From the NCBI GenBank assembly GCA_943370595.1, contig CALRRO020000010.1, forward strand, positions 124,001-188,000: 64,000 bases of DNA, in the 5' to 3' direction. The position numbers were made by a program, and so were the translations under genes. Below are positions 35,439 to 43,553 of the stretch, one piece after another (positions within the stretch are counted from its first letter, which is position 1; each line of letters begins with the position of its first letter). Origin of the DNA: Piscinibacter sp943370595 (GTDB lineage: Bacteria; Pseudomonadota; Gammaproteobacteria; Burkholderiales; Burkholderiaceae_C). Under the pieces are notes generated by a model, which worked only from the letters and a program-made list of their open reading frames with translations, ran no database searches and was not told the DNA's origin.

Positions 35439-36020
35439 TCATTCCCCGGCGAGCGAGCAGATGCCCGCCTTCAACTGGTAGCGCTCGCCCGTGGCCGGGC
35501 AGGCAGCCTCGCCGTCGCCCTGCAGCGGCAGTGCGAGGCGCTCGCCATGCCGGCTCATCCAGCCGATCTGGCGCGCCGGCACCCCGACCATCAGCGCGAA
35601 GTCGGGCACGTCGCGGTTGATCACCGCCCCGGCGCCGACGAAGGCGTAGCGGCCGATCGTCGTTCCGCAGACGATGGTGCTGTTGGCGCCCAGCGTGGCG
35701 CCCCGCTTTACAAGCGTGCGGCGGTACTCGTCCTTGCGGGGCACGGCGGCGCGCGGGTTGTAGACGTTGGTGAAGACCATGCTCGGGCCACAGAACACGT
35801 CGTCTTCGAGCGTGACCGCGTCGTAGACCGACACGTTGTTCTGGATGCGCACGTTGTTGCCGATCGTCACGTCGTTGCCGACGAAGACGTTCTGGCCGAA
35901 GGCGCAGCGCGCACCGATGCGCGCACCGCCGCTGATGTGCACGAAGTGCCAGACGCGGCAGTCGTCGCCGAGAACCGCGCCGTCGTCGACGATGGCGCTG
36001 GGGTGGATCGTTGTAGCCAT
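35439..36020 (-). CDS. wbpD: UDP-GlcNAc3NA N-acetyltransferase (WbpD-like)
   Basis: Hexapeptide acetyltransferase predicted to acetylate the 3-amino group made by WbpE, giving UDP-GlcNAc3NAcA. The 193-residue protein is nearly all left-handed beta-helix: IHPSAIVDDGAVLGDDCRVW, GQNVFVGNDVTIGNNVRIQNNVSVYD, FTNVYNPRAAVPRK (the WbpD loop) and VGVPARQIGWMS at the end of the helix. The C-terminal tail (CPATGERYQL) looks like a small knob and is seen in many WbpD relatives. It lies between wbpB and wbpE with gaps of eleven and one bases. Confidence 0.9.
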   Translation of the reverse strand: MATTIHPSAIVDDGAVLGDDCRVWHFVHISGGARIGARCAFGQNVFVGNDVTIGNNVRIQNNVSVYDAVTLEDDVFCGPSMVFTNVYNPRAAVPRKDEYRRTLVKRGATLGANSTIVCGTTIGRYAFVGAGAVINRDVPDFALMVGVPARQIGWMSRHGERLALPLQGDGEAACPATGERYQLKAGICSLAGE

Positions 36021-36031
36021 TGAGGCTTAAC

Positions 36032-37093
36032 TCAATACGCCAGCGGCAGGTTGACCCGCTTGCCGTCGCGCGAGGACATGTACATCGCGATCAGCAGCTC
36101 CAGCGACTTCAGGCCTTCGCGGCCGTCGGTCTCGGGCTGGGCCTCGCCGCGCAGCGTGTTGATCACGTTGTCGTAGTACAGCGGGTGGCCGTAGCCGTAG
36201 ACCGAGGTGGTCTGGTAACTGGCGTCGTCGATGTGGGCGTCCATCTCGTGCGGCGTGTCGAACTCCCAGTGCTTGATCTGGTTGACCGCCACGCCGCCGA
36301 TGCGCACCGACCCCTTCTCGCCGAGGATGGTGATCGAGCCTTCCAGGTTCTTCGGGTAGGTCAGCATGGTCACGTTGATCGTGCCCATCGCGCCGTTGCG
36401 CCACTTCAGCGCCGCGACGCCGGTGTCTTCCACCTCGATGTTGCGCGCCAGCGTGCCGGTGTAGGCCATCACGCTCTCCACCGGGCCGGCGATCCAGTCG
36501 AGCAGGTCGACGTAGTGGCTGGCCTGGTTCATGAACGCGCCACCGTCGAACTCCCAGGTGCCTCGCCAGGCGGCGCTGTCGTAGTAGCTCTGCGGCCGCG
36601 TCCAGAAGACGTTGACGTTGACCATGTAGATGCGGCCGAAGCGCCCGGTGTCGACCGCCTGCTTGAGCAGCTGCAGCGTGCGGTTGCGGCGGTTCTGCTT
36701 GACGACGAACAGGCGCACGCCGGCTTCGTCGCAGGCGCGCACCATCGCCAGGCCGTCGCTCCAGCGCGTGGCCATCGGCTTCTCGGTCATCACGTCGCGG
36801 CCGGAACGCGCCACGTCGATGGCCTGCGCCGGGTGCAGGCCGCTGGGCGTGGTCAGGATCACGCAGTCGGCGTTGGTCGTCTCCAGCATCGGCGCCAGGT
36901 CGCGGTGTCCGCGCGCGCCGGTGCGCTGCACCGCGGCGGCCAGCGCCTGCGGATCGGGGTCGCAGAGGTCGACCAGCTCGCAGCGCTCGCCATGGACCTT
37001 GATCGCCTCGAAGTGGTTGGCCGCGATGCGGCCGCAGCCGACGAGGGCGAAGCGGATCTTGCGATCGGTGATGGCAGGGCGTCGGACGTGCAT
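36032..37093 (-). CDS. wbpB: UDP-N-acetylglucosaminuronate 3-dehydrogenase (WbpB-like, Gfo/Idh/MocA)
   Basis: NAD-dependent oxidoreductase predicted to oxidise C3 of UDP-GlcNAcA. The 353-residue protein has the Rossmann motif ALVGCGRIAANHFEAI near residues 17-32, the family EKP motif in VMTEKPMAT, and WEFDGGAFMNQASHYVDLLDWI, the C-terminal substrate-side helix with the conserved histidine. The ATG at 37093 gives the expected N-terminus; the longer in-frame stretch to 37330 runs into lysS on the other strand. It is the first gene of the 17-gene minus-strand operon and is divergent from lysS; the promoter region at 37094-37215 serves both. Confidence 0.9.
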   Translation of the reverse strand: MHVRRPAITDRKIRFALVGCGRIAANHFEAIKVHGERCELVDLCDPDPQALAAAVQRTGARGHRDLAPMLETTNADCVILTTPSGLHPAQAIDVARSGRDVMTEKPMATRWSDGLAMVRACDEAGVRLFVVKQNRRNRTLQLLKQAVDTGRFGRIYMVNVNVFWTRPQSYYDSAAWRGTWEFDGGAFMNQASHYVDLLDWIAGPVESVMAYTGTLARNIEVEDTGVAALKWRNGAMGTINVTMLTYPKNLEGSITILGEKGSVRIGGVAVNQIKHWEFDTPHEMDAHIDDASYQTTSVYGYGHPLYYDNVINTLRGEAQPETDGREGLKSLELLIAMYMSSRDGKRVNLPLAY

Positions 37094-37162
37094 CGCGAGG
37101 GGCGCGGCCCGGGCTGTGGGCGCCAGGGAGGGCGCGGCGGGCCGACGGTAGGGAAGAGGCGG

Positions 37163-37193
37163 GATTTTACGGGATGGCGCCCAGCCTAAAATC
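37163..37193. promoter_or_regulatory. Symmetric divergent promoter region between wbpB and lysS
   Basis: GATTTTA (37163-37169) and TAAAATC (37187-37193) form a perfect 7-bp inverted repeat separated by 17 bases. Each half gives a TAAAAT -10-like hexamer, one per strand: 37187-37192 facing lysS and 37169-37164 facing wbpB. Because of the 17-base spacing, each hexamer lies where the -35 of the opposite promoter would fall. This is seen directly in the sequence; promoter activity and mutual exclusion are inference, and a regulator site is an alternative. Confidence 0.45.
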
Positions 37194-37215
37194 GCCGGTT
37201 GACCGAAAGCCCTCC

Positions 37216-38736
37216 ATGACCGAAGAACGACCCAGCGCCCCCGCCTCCGACGAGAACCAGCTGATCGCCGAGCGCCGCGAGAAGCTCGCCGCGATCCGCG
37301 CCCAGGCCAAGGCCAGCGGCGGCGCCGCATTCCCGAACGACTTCAAGCCGAAGCACCAGGCGCTCGCCCTGGCCCGCCAGTACGGCGACCAGGCGAACGA
37401 GGTGCTGGAACCGCAGGGCGTCAAGGTGGTGCTGGCCGGCCGCATGATGCTCAAGCGCATCATGGGCAAGGCCAGCTTCGCGACGCTGCAGGACGCCTCC
37501 GGCCGCATCCAGCTGTTCGTCACCCGCGACGCGCTGGGCGAAGACGTCTACGCCGCGTTCAAGCACTGGGACCTGGGCGACATCCTCGGCGCCGAGGGCA
37601 CGCTCTTCAAGACCAAGACTGGCGAGCTGTCGGTGCGGGTGACCACGCTGCGCCTGCTGACCAAGAGCCTGCGCCCGCTGCCGGACAAGTTCCACGGCAT
37701 GACCGACCAGGAGCAGAAGTACCGCCAGCGCTACGTCGACCTGATGACCGACGAGGAAGCGCGGTTGCGCTTCGTCGCACGCAGCAAGGCGGTGTCGTCG
37801 ATCCGCGGCTTCATGGTCGAGCACGGCTTCCTCGAGGTCGAGACGCCGATGCTGCACCCCATTCCGGGCGGCGCCAACGCCAAGCCCTTCGTGACCCACC
37901 ACAACGCGCTGGACCAGGACATGTTCCTGCGCATCGCGCCCGAGCTCTACCTGAAGCGGCTGATCGTCGGCGGCTTCGAGCGTGTGTTCGAGATCAACCG
38001 CAACTTCCGCAACGAAGGCATCAGCGTCCGGCACAACCCGGAGTTCACGATGATGGAGTTCTACGCGGCCTACTGGAACCATCACGACCTGATGGACTTC
38101 ACCGAGCAGGTGCTGCGCCACGCGGCGCGCCAGGCCACCGGCTCGGCGAGCCTCACCTACGCCGGCAAACCGGTCGCGCTGGACCAGCCCTTCGCGCGCC
38201 TGACGGTGAAGGACTCGCTGGTGGTGCACGCCGGCCTGAGCCCCGACGAAGCCGGCGATGCGCGGATGCTGCACGAGAAGCTGAAGTCGCTCGGCGAGGA
38301 GCCGCCGGCGCACTGGACGCTGGCCGAGCTGCAGTTCGGCCTGTTCGAGGCGGTGGTCGAAGAGAAGCTCTGGGACCCGACTTTCATCATCGACTACCCG
38401 GTCGAGGTGTCGCCGCTGGCGCGCGCGTCGGACAGCAACCCGGCCATCACCGAACGCTTCGAGTTGTTCATCACCGGGCGCGAGTACGCCAACGGCTTCT
38501 CGGAGCTGAACGACGCCGAGGACCAGGCGGCGCGCTTCCAGTCGCAGGTGGCCAACAAGGAAGCCGGCGACGAGGAGGCGATGTACTACGACGCCGACTT
38601 CATCCGCGCACTCGAGTACGGCATGCCGCCCACCGGCGGCTGCGGCATCGGCATCGACCGGCTGATCATGCTGCTGACCGACAGCCCGAGCATCCGCGAC
38701 GTGATCCTGTTCCCGTCGCTGCGCAAGGAAGGCTGA
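37216..38736 (+). CDS. lysS: Lysyl-tRNA synthetase, class II
   Basis: Charges tRNA-Lys with lysine. The 506-residue length is typical of LysS. An N-terminal OB-fold anticodon-binding domain (about residues 60-165: VVLAGRMMLKRIMGKASFATLQD) precedes the class II core with motif 1 (FLEVETPMLHPIPGGANAKPF), motif 2 (RNFRNEGISVRHNPEF) and motif 3 (GGCGIGIDRLIMLL). The ATG at 37216 follows a TAAAAT -10-like hexamer at 37187 by about 24 bases; there is no good Shine-Dalgarno, only GAAAGCCCTCC. A longer start at 37174 would begin upstream of the likely transcript start. Confidence 0.97.
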   Translation: MTEERPSAPASDENQLIAERREKLAAIRAQAKASGGAAFPNDFKPKHQALALARQYGDQANEVLEPQGVKVVLAGRMMLKRIMGKASFATLQDASGRIQLFVTRDALGEDVYAAFKHWDLGDILGAEGTLFKTKTGELSVRVTTLRLLTKSLRPLPDKFHGMTDQEQKYRQRYVDLMTDEEARLRFVARSKAVSSIRGFMVEHGFLEVETPMLHPIPGGANAKPFVTHHNALDQDMFLRIAPELYLKRLIVGGFERVFEINRNFRNEGISVRHNPEFTMMEFYAAYWNHHDLMDFTEQVLRHAARQATGSASLTYAGKPVALDQPFARLTVKDSLVVHAGLSPDEAGDARMLHEKLKSLGEEPPAHWTLAELQFGLFEAVVEEKLWDPTFIIDYPVEVSPLARASDSNPAITERFELFITGREYANGFSELNDAEDQAARFQSQVANKEAGDEEAMYYDADFIRALEYGMPPTGGCGIGIDRLIMLLTDSPSIRDVILFPSLRKEG

Positions 38737-38737
38737 G

Positions 38738-39292
38738 ATGGCGGGCCGCCTCGACTCGCTCGCTGCGATCGAAGAGGCGGTCTGGCAGCAGCTCGGCAGC
38801 TGCGTCGCCGACAAAGCGCATCCGTGGCGCACGCCGGTGCTCGCCACCGCCGACGGCGATCGTGCCGATGCGCGCAGCGTCGTGTTGCGCGAGGTCGACG
38901 CCCGCCAGAAGCAGTTGCTGATCTACACCGACGAGCGTGCCGGCAAGGTCAGGCAGTTGCTCGCCCACCCGCACGGCACGCTGGTAATGTGGTCGCCGGC
39001 GCTGTCGTGGCAGCTGCGCTGCCGCGTGCGGCTGTCGCTGGAGATGTCCGGCCTGGCGGCCTCGTCGCGCTGGGCGCGCATCCGCCTGTCGCCGGCCGCG
39101 CAGGACTACCTGTCGCCGCTGCCGCCCGGCACGCCGCTGCAGGGCGTGGCACCGGCACATCCGCCGGTCGCACGCGACTACTTCGCGGTGATCGAAGCCG
39201 CCATCGAATCGCTCGACTGGCTGGAGCTGCACCGCGACGGCCACCGCCGCGCGATCTTCGATGGCCAGGGCGCACGCTGGGTGCAGCCCTGA
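38738..39292 (+). CDS. Pyridoxamine 5'-phosphate oxidase-family flavin-binding protein
   Basis: A 184-residue protein of the PPOX/split-barrel FMN-binding family. The conserved start of the barrel is PWRTPVLATADGDRADARSVVLREVD, followed by LLIYTDERAGKVRQL and a C-terminal WLELHRDGHRRAIFDG strand pair, as in PdxH relatives and the Alr4036-like domain. True PdxH has more C-terminal motifs, so pyridoxal phosphate synthesis is not claimed. Its ATG lies one base after the lysS stop, suggesting co-transcription. It is convergent with the small unknown gene at 39323. Confidence 0.82.
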   Translation: MAGRLDSLAAIEEAVWQQLGSCVADKAHPWRTPVLATADGDRADARSVVLREVDARQKQLLIYTDERAGKVRQLLAHPHGTLVMWSPALSWQLRCRVRLSLEMSGLAASSRWARIRLSPAAQDYLSPLPPGTPLQGVAPAHPPVARDYFAVIEAAIESLDWLELHRDGHRRAIFDGQGARWVQP

Positions 39293-39322
39293 GATCGCGC
39301 CCGGCGCCGCTGCAGGCGTGGC

Positions 39323-39694
39323 TCAGGTCTCGTTGCGGATCGTCGGGTCGACGCTGCGGACTTCGCCCGACACCACGTTCTTGACGTAGACGGTGTACTG
39401 GAAGTTGCCCTGGCTGGTGTTCCGATCGAACAGCAGGGCGAGCTTGCGGTTCACCGTCCACGACGGGAACGGGAACTGGTTGCCACCGTCCTTGACGACC
39501 ACGGCGCCCTGCGACGGGAACTTCCAGTCGGCGGCGTCGAGCTGGAAGGCGATCAGCACGTCGCGGCCGCTGACGTCCAGCAGCTCGGGTGTGCAGACCG
39601 GCGTGCCGTCGGCGGTGACGGTGACCTGAACGCTCTGGACGTTCACTGCCGTCGGCGCTTCGGATTCGAAGCCAATGGGGTCTCTGCCGCTCAT
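39323..39694 (-). CDS. Small unknown protein downstream of a Ser/Thr kinase gene
   Basis: A 123-residue protein I do not recognise. It is predicted to be beta-rich and soluble, without a signal peptide or membrane helix: alternating hydrophobic strands such as VNVQSVQVTVTADGTPV, DVLIAFQLDAADWKF and NFQYTVYVKNVV, and many Thr/Ser residues. It begins 16 bases after the kinase stop with an AAAGG ribosome-binding site, so it is almost certainly in the sigma-kinase-small protein operon. It could be a kinase substrate, a sensor or an output protein; there is no direct evidence for any. Confidence 0.72.
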   Translation of the reverse strand: MSGRDPIGFESEAPTAVNVQSVQVTVTADGTPVCTPELLDVSGRDVLIAFQLDAADWKFPSQGAVVVKDGGNQFPFPSWTVNRKLALLFDRNTSQGNFQYTVYVKNVVSGEVRSVDPTIRNET

Positions 39695-39710
39695 GGTGTG
39701 CCTTTCGGTG

Positions 39711-42386
39711 TCATCGCCCCGTCGCGGCCGATTGCGCCAACTCCTCGCGCAGGATCAGCAGGTCCGGGTGCAGGTAAGGGATGGAAGCCAGCTTTTCGGC
39801 GGTCTTCACGGCATCTTGAGCCGCACCGCGGCGCCAGGCCAGCCGTGCCGACAGCAGCATCGCCGGCATGTCCTGCCGCTGCACGCCGGGGCTCAGGCGC
39901 CGCTCGGCGACCTCCCACGCCTGCAGGCCCGCTTCGCTGCGGCCCGCACGCCGCAGCACATCGCCCAGCACCAGGCCGGCAGCGGCCGCGGTGCGTGCCT
40001 GCTCGGCATCCAGCGACTGGCCGGACGCTTCGAATCGCCCGACCTCCGCGAGCCAACCCTGCAGCTCGTCGGCCGACCCGGGCAGTTCGCGCCGTGCCTG
40101 CAGCGTCAGCATCCGGCCCTGCAGGATGAGCCACCAGCGCACCTTGCGCTGCGGTGCCGACAGCAGGCTCGTGGTCAGGCGGCGCAGCTGGGCCAGCGTC
40201 GCATCGCCGGCCGGCGTGCCGAACTGCATCTCGGCCTCGCTGGCCAGCGCCGAACACAGCTGGGCCAGCCAGTCCTTGTTGTCCGCGTCGAGCTGCACCA
40301 GCGCCTCGAACATCCGGCGCGACGTGCGGACGCTGTTCAGTGCTGCGGCCGTGTCGCCCTGCGCCAGTTCCAGCCGGCCGATGTCGTAGTGCGCAATGCC
40401 GGCCAGGTACTGGGCCTCGCGGTCGCGGTCGGCGTCGGGCACGCGCGCGAGCGCCTCCAGCTTGCCGCGCTGTGCCGCCAGCGCCGCGTTCAGGTCACGC
40501 CGCGCCTCGTGGGCCTTGCTGGCCCAGCCCAGCGCATTGGCCAGCTCCATGGCCATGGGCGGCCGTGCCGGCACCACCGCCTGCCAGGCCTGCAGCGTCT
40601 CGCCGAAGGTGCTCAACGCCTGGTCGGCACGGCCGGCCTCGAGCTGCATCACGCCCAGGTTCTGGCTGGCATAGGCCAGCTCGATGCGCCAGTCCAGGTT
40701 GTCAGGTGCGCTGCGTGCGAGCTGCTGCGCCAGAGCGTGGTAGCGCTGGAAAGCGGCTTCGGCCGGCTCGCGCAGGCCGCGGCGGCGCGCGATGAAGCCG
40801 ACCCAGTACTCGCTCTGCGCATGGTTGAAGAGGTGCTCCGGATCACCCGGGTGTCGGGCCAGCAGCTCCCCGGTGCTGGCTGCCGCATCGGCGAAGCGCT
40901 GGGCCGCCTCGTCGAGCCGACCGGCCTGCTCGGCGATCTGAGCCACCAGGTGCAGCGCGCGGGCCCGGCGGCCCAGCGAAGCCGCGTCCAGCGAGCCCGG
41001 CGCCTGCGCGGCGTAGTAGGCCAGGGCGCGGTCGCCGACGGCGTCGAGCGCATCGAGCCGGCCCACGGGCTTCAGCTTGGCCGGCAGGTCGCCGAGCATG
41101 AACTCGATCAGGCCCTCGGCCTGCGCCTGCTGCTGCCGTGCCTCGCGCGCCTGCAGCACGGCCACCGCGGCACTGGCGGCCAGCGCCAGCACGGCCAGGC
41201 TGCCGGCGCCGACGGCCACGCGATGGCGCCGCAGGAACTTCGCGCTGCGGTACGCCCAGCTGTCGGGCCGGGCGCTGATGGGCTCGTGCGCAAGGTGGCG
41301 GCGCAGATCGTCGGCCAGCGCTGCGGCGTTGGCATAGCGCTCGGCGGGCGACTTCTTCAGCGCGCGCGCGACGATGGTGTCCAGCTCGCCGCGAAGCTCG
41401 CGCGCAAGCCGCTGCGCGTCGGGGCCGCCGGCCTCGCGCAGCGCCTGCGACATCGTCGGCGCCTCGGTGGTGGCCAGCGCGCGCCACTGCGACAGCGTGG
41501 TGGCCTCGGGCGCCGCGCCCTGCGGCAGCCGGCCGCTGAGCAGGCGGAACAGCAGCACACCGAGCGCGTAGACATCGGTGGCAGTGGTGACCTCGCCGCC
41601 TTCGAGCTGCTCGGGTGCCGCGTACTGCGGCGTGAACGCACTACCGGCCTGCTGCGTGAGATCTGTAGCCGTGCCGGCATCCAGCAGCTTGGCGATGCCG
41701 AAGTCCAGCAGCTTCACCTCGCCGGCGGCGGTGACGAGCACGTTCGACGGCTTCAGGTCGCGATGCAAGATCAGCCGCGTGTGCGCATGCGCCACCGCCT
41801 CTGTCACCTGCAGGAAGAGCTGCAGGCGTGCCGCCACCGACAGCGCGTGCGTGGTGCAGTAGCGGTCGATGGGCTCGCCCTCGACGTACTCGAGAACGAG
41901 GTAGGGCTGGCCGCCCCCCGGCCCGCCCGGCAGGTGGCCGGCGTCGAGCAGCCGGGCGATGTGCGGGTGGGCCAGCCTCGCCATGATCTGGCCCTCGCGC
42001 GCGAAGCGCTCGGCGCCACCGGCCGCGAACATGCCCGAGGCCAGGAACTTGATCGCCACCTCGCCCTCGTAGCGGCCGTCGGTGCGCCTGGCCAGCCAGA
42101 CGCTGCCCATGCCGCCGCGCCCGAGCTCGCGCACCAGCGTGTAGGCGCCGACGGTCTCGCCGGCCAGGTCGGACGGCGGCGCCATCGCCGGGGCCTGCAG
42201 GAAGCCGCTGCCGTCCAGCGCCTGGAGCTCGGCCAGCCAGGCCTGCACTTCCGCGGCCAGCGCCGGGTCGGCGTCGTGCATCGCGGCCAGTCGCTGCTCG
42301 CGCTCCGCTGCAGGCAGATCGAGCAGTTCGTCGAGCAGCGGCGACAGCTCGCGCCAGCGTGCGCGGTCCGGTTTGGCGGCGGCCAT
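39711..42386 (-). CDS. Transmembrane Ser/Thr protein kinase with C-terminal TPR-like region
   Basis: An 891-residue Hanks-type kinase. A short N-terminal helical region (1-75) precedes the kinase domain: LGRGGMGSVW at 88-97, AIKF with Lys113, HRDLKPSN with catalytic Asp210, DFG at 228-230 and APE at 257-259. All key catalytic residues are present. A single membrane helix follows (about 389-412), then some 450 alanine/leucine-rich helical residues resembling TPRs, presumably periplasmic and able to sense a ligand. The ATG at 42386 overlaps the sigma-factor stop in ATGA, so the two are coupled. Confidence 0.92.
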   Translation of the reverse strand: MAAAKPDRARWRELSPLLDELLDLPAAEREQRLAAMHDADPALAAEVQAWLAELQALDGSGFLQAPAMAPPSDLAGETVGAYTLVRELGRGGMGSVWLARRTDGRYEGEVAIKFLASGMFAAGGAERFAREGQIMARLAHPHIARLLDAGHLPGGPGGGQPYLVLEYVEGEPIDRYCTTHALSVAARLQLFLQVTEAVAHAHTRLILHRDLKPSNVLVTAAGEVKLLDFGIAKLLDAGTATDLTQQAGSAFTPQYAAPEQLEGGEVTTATDVYALGVLLFRLLSGRLPQGAAPEATTLSQWRALATTEAPTMSQALREAGGPDAQRLARELRGELDTIVARALKKSPAERYANAAALADDLRRHLAHEPISARPDSWAYRSAKFLRRHRVAVGAGSLAVLALAASAAVAVLQAREARQQQAQAEGLIEFMLGDLPAKLKPVGRLDALDAVGDRALAYYAAQAPGSLDAASLGRRARALHLVAQIAEQAGRLDEAAQRFADAAASTGELLARHPGDPEHLFNHAQSEYWVGFIARRRGLREPAEAAFQRYHALAQQLARSAPDNLDWRIELAYASQNLGVMQLEAGRADQALSTFGETLQAWQAVVPARPPMAMELANALGWASKAHEARRDLNAALAAQRGKLEALARVPDADRDREAQYLAGIAHYDIGRLELAQGDTAAALNSVRTSRRMFEALVQLDADNKDWLAQLCSALASEAEMQFGTPAGDATLAQLRRLTTSLLSAPQRKVRWWLILQGRMLTLQARRELPGSADELQGWLAEVGRFEASGQSLDAEQARTAAAAGLVLGDVLRRAGRSEAGLQAWEVAERRLSPGVQRQDMPAMLLSARLAWRRGAAQDAVKTAEKLASIPYLHPDLLILREELAQSAATGR

Positions 42387-42937
42387 CAGCGCAGCGCGAC
42401 CGACAGGAACAGGCGCGCCTTCTGCCAGTCGCGCTGCACGGTGCGTTCGGTCACGCCCAGGTTCGCGGCGATCTCGGGCTCGCTGAGGCCGCCGAAGTAG
42501 CGCAGCTCCACCACCTGGGCCAGGCGCGGCTCCATCGCCGCCAGTTCGTCCAGCGCCTCGTGCACGCGCAGCACCTCGTCGTCGTGCGCGGCCAGGCTGC
42601 CGATCACGCCGGTGTCCATCGTCACCTGCTCGAGGTCGCCGCCGCGTCGCTCGGTCCGGCGCGCGCGCACCGCATCGATGACGATGGCCCGCATCACCTT
42701 GGCGGCATACGCCATGAAGTGATGACGATCCGGGAACACGGCAGCGCCGCCCTGCAAGCGAAGATAGGACTCGTGCACCAGCACCGTGGTGTCGAGCAGC
42801 GTGAGTTCGGCGCCGTCGCGGCGCAGCCGGCTGCGCGCCAGGCGGCGCAGGTCGTCGTACAGCAGGGCAAAGGCACGCTCGGCGGCGAGGCGGTCGCCGC
42901 TCACCGCGGCATGCAGCAGCGTCGTGATCTCTGACAT
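42386..42937 (-). CDS. ECF sigma factor of the kinase-linked type (TIGR02999/ECF43-like)
   Basis: A 183-residue sigma factor with region 2 (AFALLYDDLRRLARSRLRRD, then VLVHESYLRLQG, HHFMAYAAKVMRAIVIDAVRARR) and region 4 (LAAMEPRLAQVVELRYFGGLSEPEIAANLGVTERTVQRDWQKARLFL). No anti-sigma gene is adjacent; the coupled gene is a Ser/Thr kinase. Where typical ECF factors carry acidic DxxD/E residues ahead of LVQE, this one has Asp49-Thr50-Thr51 before VLVHE. In kinase-linked ECF43 sigma factors such as Vibrio EcfP, phosphorylation in region 2.2 replaces the missing charge; the same logic is inferred here. The ATG at 42937 is the first giving a normal N-terminus. Confidence 0.9.
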   Translation of the reverse strand: MSEITTLLHAAVSGDRLAAERAFALLYDDLRRLARSRLRRDGAELTLLDTTVLVHESYLRLQGGAAVFPDRHHFMAYAAKVMRAIVIDAVRARRTERRGGDLEQVTMDTGVIGSLAAHDDEVLRVHEALDELAAMEPRLAQVVELRYFGGLSEPEIAANLGVTERTVQRDWQKARLFLSVALR

Positions 42938-43073
42938 GGCGTGGGCAAGGGGACTGCTCGAAATGTAAACGGCAATGTCGGGATTCATGGCCAGGACGCG
43001 TTTCAGTGAGCAAGGGGATCGGCGAGCGCCGGGCCCCGATCCGCTTCCATCACATCCAGCCCGTGTCCTCAGC

Positions 43074-43553
43074 ATGCCGTACACCATGGTTCTGCCTGCC
43101 ACCGAGCTTTCCGAGCCGCTCTGCGACGCGCCCGCCGGCGCCATGCTGGCGTCGAACAGCATCGTCGAACTCGAATCCGCCGAGCAGTTCGTGCGGATGT
43201 TCGAGCGCCACGCGTCGCGGTCGCGGCGCGTCAGCGATGCGCTGTCGGCGCTGCGGCTGGAGGTGCAGGTCGACGGCGCGCCGGCCGAGGAGCTGCGTGT
43301 CGCGCTGCTGGCCGAATGCGCCGAGCGGCTGTGCGGCCAGGTACGCGCTTCCGACCAGGTGGTCCGCTGGGAGCCGACGCAGTTCGGCGTGCTGGTCCCC
43401 GGCTGCACGACACTGCGGGCTTCGGCCGTGCTGTTCCGCCTGGCGCGGGCCGCGAGCGGCGACTACCGCCTCGACGGACGCCAGTTGCACCTGCGCGTCA
43501 CTGGCCAGGTGCTGGTGCCGCGCACCGACGGCGCCGGGCCCCGCGGCCCCTAG
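43074..43553 (+). CDS. Small protein with a degenerate GGDEF-like domain
   Basis: A 159-residue protein (from ATG 43074; 43086 and 42975 are alternatives). The middle and C-terminus read LLAECAERLCGQVRASDQVVRWEPTQFGVLVPG, then ASAVLFRLARAA and LHLRVTGQV, which follows the spacing of diguanylate cyclase domains (L..VR.SD.VAR.GGDEF.VLLPG). The signature itself is lost: GGDEF is replaced by EPTQF, so no cyclase activity is expected. There is no receiver or PAS domain. It is divergent from the sigma gene, with 136 bases between the starts, and its end overlaps the enoyl-CoA hydratase stop by four bases. Role unknown; c-di-GMP or GTP sensing is possible but unsupported. Confidence 0.7.
   Translation: MPYTMVLPATELSEPLCDAPAGAMLASNSIVELESAEQFVRMFERHASRSRRVSDALSALRLEVQVDGAPAEELRVALLAECAERLCGQVRASDQVVRWEPTQFGVLVPGCTTLRASAVLFRLARAASGDYRLDGRQLHLRVTGQVLVPRTDGAGPRGP

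Noticed and set aside
39711..43013. 1100-codon kinase gene starting at 43013
   Set aside because: The extra N-terminal part is an Arg-rich shadow of the sigma-factor gene; the ATG at 42386 overlaps the sigma stop as expected for coupling.
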